Source: Flavobacteriia bacterium (GTDB lineage Bacteria > Bacteroidota > Bacteroidia > Flavobacteriales_D > Crocinitomicaceae). Taken from it: a stretch of DNA of 6,108 nt. Each line of letters begins with the position of its first letter. The first letter of the stretch is position 1. The stretch is from NCBI GenBank assembly GCA_009925805.1, contig RFQF01000124.1, forward strand, positions 1 to 6,108. Direction: 5' to 3'. The notes under the pieces are model-generated. The model had not been told where the DNA came from. It searched no databases and saw only the letters and a list, made by a program, of their open reading frames with translations. Shown one piece after another: positions 1 to 6,108 of this stretch. A program made the translations under genes and the position numbers.

Positions 1-28
1 AAATCAAACCACGACTAACCCACCGTTC

Positions 29-910
29 ATGGAACTCCGCATACAAAACCTAACCAAAACCTACTCGAACGGCGTCAAGGCGCTGGACGATGTTAACCTC
101 ACCATCCCCCGTGGCATGTTTGGCCTGCTGGGGCCCAACGGTGCAGGCAAATCAACCCTGATGCGTACCATCGCCACCCTTCAAGAAGCCGACAACGGCA
201 GCATTCAATTGGGTGAACTGGATGTGTTGCAAAACCCCATGGAAGTCCGTAAGCAATTGGGCTACCTGCCCCAGGAATTCGGGGTCTATCCCAAAATCAG
301 CGCTTACGATATGCTGGACCATATCGCTATCCTGAAAGGGATACGCCAAGACCGCAAAGCGTTGGTCGAAGAACTCCTCAAACGGGTCAACCTTTGGGAG
401 GTGCGCAAGAAAGCACTCGGAGGCTTTTCGGGCGGCATGAAGCAACGTTTTGGGATTGCGCAGGCCTTGATCGGGGATCCTAAGTTGATCATCGTGGATG
501 AGCCCACCGCCGGTCTTGATCCGGGTGAGCGCAACCGGTTTTACAACCTCTTGTCGGAAATCGGGGAACAGGTCATTGTGATTCTTAGCACACATATCGT
601 AGAGGATGTCAAAGAGCTGTGCAGCCAGATGGCTATTATCGACCGAGGCCGAGTCCTCTTCGCCGGTAGTCCAGCGGAAGCGTTGGCCCAGGTCCACCAC
701 AAGATTTGGACCAGCTCCGTTCCCAAAAATCGCCTGCAGGAGTTAACCGCTCAATGGCCTGTCATATCGACCCGCATGGTGGCCGGCCAGCCGGTGGTGC
801 ATGTTTTTGGGGAGGAACAACCCGACCAAGGCTTTGTATCGGCTGAGGCCGACCTCGAAGATGTTTTTTTTATGTATATCAAGGGTTTTAACAAGCCGAC
901 AAAGGCATAA
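29..910 (+). CDS. ABC transporter ATP-binding protein, partner of the permease/M1 peptidase fusion
   Basis: This 293-residue cytoplasmic ATPase should power the membrane protein encoded directly downstream. All nucleotide-binding motifs are visible: Walker A GPNGAGKST (35-43), Q-loop Gln82, signature FSGGMKQR (133-140, Phe replacing the usual Leu), Walker B LIIVDEPT with catalytic Glu158, D-loop AGLD (161-164) and switch His189. The last ~80 residues form the less conserved C-terminal extension common in ABC-2-type ATPases and end in an 'EADLEDVFFMYIKG' stretch typical of that subfamily. Length is normal and the gene looks intact. The ATG at 29 is chosen because the conserved 'LRIQNLTKTY' strand begins right after it; no Shine-Dalgarno sequence is seen, which is ordinary in Bacteroidota. 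Only 28 bases lie upstream, so promoter and preceding gene cannot be judged. The transported substrate is unknown. Confidence 0.95.
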   Translation: MELRIQNLTKTYSNGVKALDDVNLTIPRGMFGLLGPNGAGKSTLMRTIATLQEADNGSIQLGELDVLQNPMEVRKQLGYLPQEFGVYPKISAYDMLDHIAILKGIRQDRKALVEELLKRVNLWEVRKKALGGFSGGMKQRFGIAQALIGDPKLIIVDEPTAGLDPGERNRFYNLLSEIGEQVIVILSTHIVEDVKELCSQMAIIDRGRVLFAGSPAEALAQVHHKIWTSSVPKNRLQELTAQWPVISTRMVAGQPVVHVFGEEQPDQGFVSAEADLEDVFFMYIKGFNKPTKA

Positions 911-917
911 AGGAGGG
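911..917 (+). promoter_or_regulatory. Strong Shine-Dalgarno site for the permease/peptidase gene
   Basis: AGGAGGG begins one base after the ATPase stop codon and lies 5 bases before the ATG at 922. It is a near-perfect anti-16S match and fixes the start of the downstream gene. The 11-bp gap between the genes indicates one transcript. Such strong sites are uncommon in Bacteroidota; the ATPase gene and the GH127-like gene in this window lack one. Confidence 0.75.
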
Positions 918-2889
918 TACGATGTTTCTTCAACTGTTCCGCTTTGAGCTGCGATACTGGCTGCGCCAACCCATCGCCTATATTTTCTTTTTGGTCAATG
1001 CCCTTCTTGTATTCGGCGCTACCAGCAGCGATGTTATCACCATAGGTGGTGGCGTCGGGAATGTTTTCAAGAATTCACCCTATGTGGTGCAGAATTATTA
1101 TGCGCTCTTTTCGCTGTTGAGCTTGTTGATGATCACCACGTTTTTCAATAGTGCCGCCGCCCGCGATTTTAACGAGAAAACCAACCAAATCCTTTTTGCC
1201 ACGCCGCTTCAGAAAAGGGATTTCCTGTTGGGCCGTTTCTTTGGGGCCCTGGTGGTCAGCATCATTCCTTTCTTGGGTGTTTCCTTCGGCTCGTTGATCG
1301 GAAGCATGATGCCCTGGGTGGATCCTGAACTGGTTGGTCCCACGGTTTGGTCAGCACACCTCAACGGGCTGCTTGTTTTTATCCTACCCAATCTGATTTT
1401 CTCAGGTGCCATCATCTTTGGTATCGCCGCTCTCACCCGAAATACCCTTCTTTCCTTTATCGGAAGCATCGTCCTGTTGGTAGGCTACAGCATTTCACAA
1501 AGCCTCATCAGCGATGTCGAAAACGAAGTCTGGGGAGCTATCCTGGATCCCTTCGGACTGCGTACATTTTCCGTTGTCACCAAGTATTGGACCGTCGATG
1601 ACCGAAACACCCAGTCGCTGGGTTTCGAGGGACTGGTCCTGATCAACCGGACGGTATGGACCGCTGTTGGTTTGCTGGTTTTTGGCTTGGTCTGGCGCTG
1701 GTTTAGCTTCTCCGAAAGAGCCAGACCCGGAAAACGCCCAGGGGAAAAGGAGAATCCCGCGTCCGCCAAAACATGGGAACCCCTAAAAACCGTCAAACCT
1801 GAGTTCAGCCCCTCCTGGAGCGTCAAGCAACTGCTGAGCCAGATTCGCATTGAGAGCCTATCCATCATGAAAAACATAGCCTTTGTTATGATTATGGTGT
1901 TTGGGGCCATCAATCTAATCGCCGGTATGTCCTTTGCCACATCGCAGGGCTATGGCCTCACCACCTTTCCGGTTACCTATGCCATTGTGGATGTCATCCA
2001 GGGATCGTTCTATGCCTTCATCGTGGCGGTCATTACCTTTTATACCGGGGCCATCGTCTGGAAAGAGCGCGAATCAAAAGTCCAAGACATTTACGACGCG
2101 CTGCCATACCCCGACTGGCTGCCTATGCTGTCCAAAACATTTGCAATGTACCTGGCTGTCCTGGTATTGTTGTTAACAGGAGGCCTCATCGGTGTTGTAA
2201 CACAGTTGCTGAACGGATTCACCGATTTGCGTCTAGAAGTCTATTTGGTCAAACTGATTGGAACGGACAGTCTCACCTTTCTTAGTCTTATCATCCTCAG
2301 CATATTCATCCATTCGGTGGTGAACAACCGGTACATTGGGTACTTTTTGTTCATTGCCGTCATCATCACGAATTCATTTGTTTGGCCTGTCCTCGATGTC
2401 AGCAGCAATTTGGTGATTTATGGAGGCACTCCAACGGTCACCTATTCCGATATGAATGGGTTTGGTCCTTTCCTGGCTGCCTATGGGGCCTTCAGAGCCT
2501 ATTGGCTGCTGGCCGGTTCCATTTTGTTATGTGTAGCACTGCTGTACTGGGTGCGCGGACGTGAAGCCGGCTTTAGGACCCGTACCCTGATAGCGCGCAG
2601 AAGACTTCTTGCCATCCGGCCCGTCCTTCTCGGGCTTGTTTTTGTTTGGTTAATCGGTGGAGGCTGGTTGTTTTATAACACCAAAGTCTTGAACACGTTC
2701 ATGACCAACGACGAAAGCGAAAAGCGGATGGTGGAATATGAAAAGCGTTACAAAAAGTACGAGGGCCGCCTTCAACCCCGTGTCATCTCCCTTGATTACC
2801 GCATTGACCTCTACCCCGAAAATCGCAGACTGGAAGTTACCTGCACCCAGTGGGTGAAGAACAAAGGCGTCACCGCTATCGACACCCTG

Positions 2890-2915
2890 TACTTCACCTT
2901 GCCATCAACCTTTGA
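2890..2915 (+). other. Probable in-frame deletion junction in the N-terminal beta domain of the M1 region
   Basis: The protein passes from IDTLYFTLP (about residue 661), which resembles the first strands of the M1 beta domain, directly to STFDKIAIAPGSL, which resembles the last strands before the catalytic domain. From the start of the beta domain (about residue 619) to HEMGH is about 182 residues, against roughly 290 in well-known M1 enzymes. Homologues, as I recall them, carry a glycine/asparagine-rich segment with an 'ELSD..R' motif here, and it is absent. The frame stays open, so this could be natural family variation; an alignment would decide. Confidence 0.55.
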
Positions 2916-3375
2916 TAAAATCGCCATCGCACCGGGGTCTTTACGCAAACAATGGAAAGAAAAAGGCCGGAATTATTTTCATTACGAACTCGATCACCCG
3001 TCCATGAATTTCTACGCCTTCATGTCAGCGCGCTATCAAGTAAAAAAGAAGATGTACAAAGGGATCAGCCTCGAAGTTTACTACGATGCAAGGCATGCCT
3101 ACAACGTATCCAAGATGCTGATGTCCATGGAGAAGTCGATTGATTATTACGCCACCCATTTTGGTCCCTACCGCCATAAGCAGGCGCGCATTATCGAGTT
3201 TCCTCGATATGCCAGCTTTGCACAAGCCTTTCCGGGGACCATGCCCTATTCGGAATCCATTGGATTCATCGCAAACCTGGAAAATCCCGAAGACATCGAC
3301 ATGGTTACCTATGTGGTGGCCCACGAGATGGGTCACCAATGGTGGGCCCACCAGGTAGTAGGGCCCGAGATGCAG

Positions 3376-3386
3376 GGCTCATATAC
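3376..3386 (+). other. Deletion/frameshift junction in the M1 domain
   Basis: To the left the 922 frame reads GPEMQGS; to the right the conserved text resumes as IHYNKAS, one base out of phase. In M1 enzymes such as LTA4 hydrolase the HEXXH motif and the catalytic Tyr are about 85-90 residues apart, whereas here only about 22 codons separate them. The missing piece is therefore about 60 residues, and frame arithmetic requires a length of 3n+2 bases (for example 173 or 176). No inserted element is seen at the junction. Confidence 0.8.
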
Positions 3387-3931
3387 ATTACAACAAAGCC
3401 AGCACGGTGATGTACTACCTCAAGGATATGATCGGTGAGCAGAACGTGAATGCGGCCCTCAAAAACCTGGTGGATAGCTTTGCTTACCGAGAGCCTCCCT
3501 ATCCCAATGCCAACGAATTGGTGAACCGCCTTGAAGCCCAAACGCCCGACAGCCTGCGATACCTCATCCGCGATCTATTCAAGAAAATCACCTTGTTCGA
3601 TAATCGCCTTTTGGAGGCTACAACGCGCAAAGTCAACGAGGGCTATGAAACCACCGTCAAGGTACAGGCCGCCAAGATGTATTCCGACTCCGTAGGACGC
3701 GAGAGGCCTGCTCTCCTGGACGACTGGATCGAGATAGGGTTGCTAGCGAAACCAGCCGAAGGCAAAAAATACGGCAAGCCTATTCATATCCAGCGATTCA
3801 GGATTCGAAAGAAAGAAAACACCTACACATTCGTCACAAGTCAAAAACCTTGGCAAGCCGGTATAGACCCGTACTACTACCTGGTGGACCGGGTTCCCGA
3901 AGATAACCTCAAAAAAATCAGTGAAAATTAA
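3383..3931 (+). pseudogene. M1 aminopeptidase, 3' fragment of the fusion gene
   Basis: This frame holds the C-terminal 182 residues of the same protein, displaced from the 922 frame. It opens with IHYNKASTVMYYL, where Tyr (codon 3389-3391) matches the catalytic tyrosine of the M1 YxKG motif. It continues with a helical C-terminal region, including 'TPDSLRYLIRDLFKKITLFD', and a final beta-rich segment rich in WIEIGL-, RFRI- and TYTFVT-like strands, ending at TAA 3929-3931. A GTG at 3407 and an ATG at 3410 could formally start a 174- or 173-residue protein, but they sit inside the conserved motif, have no evident ribosome-binding site and would not encode a functional enzyme alone. Composition matches the upstream part of the gene (about 55% G+C in a sample), so it is the remnant of the same gene rather than an unrelated neighbour. 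Confidence 0.85.
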
Positions 3932-3967
3932 AAAAGTAGGCTGGGTTTTGTGGGAAAGCGAACCATT
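3932..3967. other. 36-bp convergent spacer and composition boundary
   Basis: This short spacer lies between two convergent stop codons. It contains no clear hairpin followed by a T-run on either strand, so neither gene has a recognisable intrinsic terminator here. Base composition drops from about 53-55% G+C on the left to about 35-37% on the right once past the first ~60 bases of the right-hand gene. No direct repeats, inverted repeats or tRNA remnant that would mark an insertion point were found. Confidence 0.5.
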
Positions 3968-5872
3968 TTAGAAGGTAACCTGCCTTAAGATCGTCTTTCC
4001 AAAAGGTATGAGAACCGCCTCTTGGAGCTGTTGAGTGTTTGCATTGAGTAGCTCCGTCCGTATTTCACCGTCTTCATAAATCAAACGACATCCTTTCTTA
4101 AAGGTATATGTATCCTTGGAAAGTGGCTCATACATGTAGTCCGTGAAATTCCCCCTATACGTTTTACCGGAAATTTCCCTGGCTTGAATGGGTAAAGCAT
4201 AAAGCAAAGCACCGTAAACAAAATACCTCGAACCTATAGGATCGGATTTTATACAAACCTCTGCATCGAAGGAAACTTCAACCGTGTCGTTGGCTTTAAA
4301 TTCTCTGGTAACAACCATAAAACCTTCTTTGACTTCGTATTTTTCTTTGGTTACAACCCTTTTTACCCATTCAGGTATTCGTATTTTGATTGCAAACGTT
4401 GAAGATTGGGCTTGTGAAATTTTGAAGGTAAACTTATTTTCAAACGGGTAATTGGTTCTATTCGCTATGGTTAATGCTCTTCCATTAAGATCGGTCTGCA
4501 AGACATTCGGTAACAAAAGAGCAGCTACCAAGGTTGTATCGTTTTCCTTGAACCACGAATTCTGAACAAAATAGGGGGAAATTCTGCCGGCATTGGGATT
4601 GCAACAAACTGCAACATCTTGATGGGCAGGAGAGTATTTGTATCGAGTTTGTTTCCTTTCAGGTTCTATGGACCCGTTTTTGGTACCCAACATTTCAAAA
4701 GAATTATCTGTTTTTAGATAAGCAATGCAAGAATGATGGGGGTTACGTGAACCTTGGGCCGCATTGTAAAACAAATTTTCAATCTTATCGCCTATGCCTG
4801 CAATCCCGGATTTTTGAAAGTACAAACAATAACTATCCAGCAACTCTTGCAAAGAACAATACTCGTAACCTGTGTTGGTGGCGTCCGCCTTTCGTTGTGC
4901 AATCCATTCATCCCCAATGGCACCACCACTAAGGGTTGTGGCATCGTTTATTCTTTTTAAATAAATGTTTAATGCCTCTCCGAGTTCAAGATTTTGAGAA
5001 CTGTATTTGGCAATAACCAAAGCCCTGATATGCTCAAAAGCATGAACCCCGTGCGATTTCAATTGATAATGTGGGTTTAGAATATTTGGAAGTTGGGCGT
5101 CTTCTTCTGTTTGAAACGTATTTGAAAAATCCTTATAAAGGAACAAGGCATACTGCCTGTATTTTTCATTTTTGGTGTGATAATAGAGCCTTTCCAAAAC
5201 GTCTGTAAACGTTAAACCGTGGGATACCCCGCCATTAAAAGCTTTTCCAGAATTGAAAGGGCTTGAAAGGTCCCTTGGGTAATTCTGCATTACATTTTCG
5301 ACAGCTTTTTCGACAGCTTCAAAGACCTTTTTGTTTTGGCTGTATTCATAATAGGCCAACAATCCTCGGTACAATGTTGCTTTTGACCATAATTCTCCAT
5401 TTTCGGATTCAAAATTGTAACGAAGATCCGGATCGTAAATTCCAATATAGCCGTCCTCGTCCTGGTTTTCTAAGATATTGGCAACATACTTTTTAATTTT
5501 TTGAATCCCCTTGGTATCCGATAAAAGCAGTGCATTTCTTATATAACCATCCCACCAATTGGACTGGGTTTCACTATTCCACCATTGGTACTGTTCATCA
5601 CCGCCCGTATCACCCGATTTGAGATTACCCAAATCCTTGATTGGTGAATTTTTCCTCAAACGACCTTTGCCATAAATAGCGTCATTCATTAATTCGGGCA
5701 CGATGAGGTCCAGATTACCCACAAAGCCCCCCATGTCTTTTTGCATTTGATCTCTAAGCCATCCGGACGGCTTAATGCTTCCAAAGGTCAAGCTTTGAAA
5801 TTTCTCCGAATTATTTTGAGCATAAGAATTCATGGGCAAAACAAAGTATAGTAACAAAAATAATCGTTTCAT
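3968..5872 (-). CDS. Secreted GH127-like glycoside hydrolase (putative beta-L-arabinofuranosidase, DUF1680)
   Basis: The 634-residue protein begins with a signal peptide (MKRLFLLLYFVLPM, likely cut at SYA-Q, after residue 19), so it should act in the periplasm or outside the cell on oligosaccharides. The (alpha/alpha)-barrel region shows GH127 hallmarks: GSIKPSGWLRDQ (31-42), WWDGYIRNALLL (106-117), NQDEDGYIG (136-144), ELWSKATLYRGLLAYYE (160-176) and VSHGLTFTDVLERLYY (216-231). By comparison with HypBA1, the zinc/nucleophile set is Glu337, Cys339, Cys423 and Cys424 (YEYC and VCCNP), with Cys423 the likely nucleophile and Glu322 (GDEW) the likely acid/base. The C-terminal ~170 residues look like the usual beta-sandwich domains. 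Length is close to HypBA1 (658). The ATG overlaps the upstream GH92-like stop as ATGA, implying translational coupling. Substrate is uncertain: beta-L-arabinofuranosides are the default, but GH127 also includes enzymes for other sugars such as aceric acid of rhamnogalacturonan-II. Confidence 0.88.
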   Translation of the reverse strand: MKRLFLLLYFVLPMNSYAQNNSEKFQSLTFGSIKPSGWLRDQMQKDMGGFVGNLDLIVPELMNDAIYGKGRLRKNSPIKDLGNLKSGDTGGDEQYQWWNSETQSNWWDGYIRNALLLSDTKGIQKIKKYVANILENQDEDGYIGIYDPDLRYNFESENGELWSKATLYRGLLAYYEYSQNKKVFEAVEKAVENVMQNYPRDLSSPFNSGKAFNGGVSHGLTFTDVLERLYYHTKNEKYRQYALFLYKDFSNTFQTEEDAQLPNILNPHYQLKSHGVHAFEHIRALVIAKYSSQNLELGEALNIYLKRINDATTLSGGAIGDEWIAQRKADATNTGYEYCSLQELLDSYCLYFQKSGIAGIGDKIENLFYNAAQGSRNPHHSCIAYLKTDNSFEMLGTKNGSIEPERKQTRYKYSPAHQDVAVCCNPNAGRISPYFVQNSWFKENDTTLVAALLLPNVLQTDLNGRALTIANRTNYPFENKFTFKISQAQSSTFAIKIRIPEWVKRVVTKEKYEVKEGFMVVTREFKANDTVEVSFDAEVCIKSDPIGSRYFVYGALLYALPIQAREISGKTYRGNFTDYMYEPLSKDTYTFKKGCRLIYEDGEIRTELLNANTQQLQEAVLIPFGKTILRQVTF

Positions 5873-6108
5873 GGCGCTGTCATTTCAAAGGTTAAAGATC
5901 CACCGTTCATGATGTCTTGATACAAAATCCATGGATTGATACGGCCCTTGTTGTTTAATTTTCGCGTACGATGTAAGCAATTAACCTTGGAAAAATTTTT
6001 GGCCACCACATTAAATTCTTTTCCGTTCGATAAATGAATGCTTGCTTTTTTGACCTGCGGACTTCCCAGTATAAATTCTCCGCTGGCGGGATTAACCGGA
6101 TAAAAGCC
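5869..6108 (-). CDS. GH92 family alpha-mannosidase-like protein, C-terminal part (cut by window edge)
   Basis: Reading the minus strand from the window edge gives 79 in-frame codons and a TGA. The piece starts GFYPVNPASGEFILGSPQ, the conserved C-terminal signature of GH92 enzymes (G-[FY]-YPV-[ND]-P-x-S-G-x-[FY]-x-[IL]-GSP). It ends INPWILYQDIMNGGSLTFEM-TAP, matching the final 'W+ + DI+NGG.L.F.M' strand of the family. Known GH92 members are calcium-dependent exo-alpha-mannosidases of about 700-780 residues, so roughly 90% of the gene, including the catalytic acid and base, lies beyond the window and activity cannot be checked. It overlaps the downstream GH127-like gene by 4 bp and shares its low G+C (about 35% in a sample), so the two probably form one operon and act on the same or related glycans. 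It was found by direct translation; no start codon lies in view. Confidence 0.85.
   Translation of the reverse strand, partial: GFYPVNPASGEFILGSPQVKKASIHLSNGKEFNVVAKNFSKVNCLHRTRKLNNKGRINPWILYQDIMNGGSLTFEMTAP

Larger units (their letters stand above)
922..3438 (+). pseudogene. ABC permease fused to M1 aminopeptidase, 5' part (frameshifted, peptidase truncated)
   Basis: The 838-residue frame starts with an ABC-2-type membrane region (residues ~1-590) of about 12-13 hydrophobic segments, for example ~17-36, 104-128, 146-170, 176-195, 318-338, 358-380, 406-428, 450-492, 514-542 and 566-585. It appears to be two homologous halves: EK..NQI..A.P (85-95) recurs as ESK.QDI..A.P (384-395), exactly 300 residues later. 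After the last membrane segment comes an extracytoplasmic M1 metallopeptidase domain with a GxMEN-like loop (PGTMPYSE, 771-778) and zinc motif HEMGH (801-805). Residues after ~820 are out-of-frame nonsense; the true frame continues at 3383-3931. Family members are about 1,200 residues, from memory. The third zinc-ligand Glu is missing, so peptidase activity should be lost, while the membrane part could still pair with the upstream ATPase. A second, in-frame loss near residue 660 is likely. Alternative: a sequencing or assembly error. Confidence 0.88.

Noticed and set aside
1..18. Possible C-terminus of an upstream gene (frame 1 reads KSNHD then TAA at 16-18)
   Set aside because: Five codons are too few to support a coding call.
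20..31. 12-base identical word (ccaccgttcatg) at 20-31 and 5900-5911, considered as a possible attachment-site or insertion repeat
   Set aside because: About one 12-base match is expected by chance in a window of this size; the copies do not flank the composition boundary, and the second lies inside the GH92-like coding region.
152..700. 182-codon open frame on the minus strand inside the ATPase gene
   Set aside because: It is antisense to a strongly conserved ABC ATPase and its translation shows no recognisable domain; long antisense frames are expected in this G+C-rich coding DNA.
1485..1940. 151-codon minus-strand open frame inside the permease gene
   Set aside because: It is a shadow of the permease frame, with low-complexity composition and no motif or ribosome-binding site.
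3407..3931. Independent 174-residue gene starting at GTG 3407
   Set aside because: The start lies within a conserved M1 motif that continues upstream to 3383, and there is no ribosome-binding site; it is the tail of the broken fusion gene.
3939..3984. Possible terminator hairpin pairing GGC..GGTT (3939-3947) with AACCTGCC (3977-3984)
   Set aside because: The stem is short and bulged, the loop is about 30 bases, and no T-run follows on either strand.

Overview
The window looks like DNA from a member of the Bacteroidota. Three features support this: an ABC ATPase followed by an ABC permease fused to an M1-type aminopeptidase, an arrangement known mainly from this phylum; a secreted GH127-like glycosidase with a 'SYA-Q' signal-peptide end; and the tail of a GH92 alpha-mannosidase-like enzyme. 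No genus can be named safely.

Left half (1-3931, + strand): an intact ABC ATPase (29-910) is followed 11 bp later, behind a strong Shine-Dalgarno sequence, by a large membrane permease whose C-terminus runs into an extracytoplasmic M1 peptidase domain. That second gene is broken. At about 3380 the reading frame changes immediately after the zinc motif HEMGH. The DNA then resumes in another frame at 'IHYNKAS', which holds the catalytic tyrosine (YxKG-like) motif. About 60 residues that should separate these motifs are absent, including the third zinc ligand. A second, in-frame loss of roughly 110-135 residues is likely near 2900, in the N-terminal beta domain of the peptidase. ATPase and permease parts could still be made, but the peptidase should be dead.

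Right half (3968-6108, - strand): two carbohydrate-active enzyme genes run towards the left half. The C-terminal 79 codons of a GH92-like protein enter from the right edge and overlap by 4 bp (ATGA) a complete 634-residue GH127-like protein (putative beta-L-arabinofuranosidase) with a signal peptide. Together they look like the end of a glycan-utilisation operon.

The halves are convergent, separated by 36 bp, and differ sharply in composition: about 53-55% G+C on the left and about 35-37% on the right in hand-counted samples. This suggests that a glycan-degradation island, or a rearrangement or chimeric join, lies next to a decaying transporter-peptidase gene. I saw no tRNA, rRNA, CRISPR array, insertion sequence or convincing terminator.
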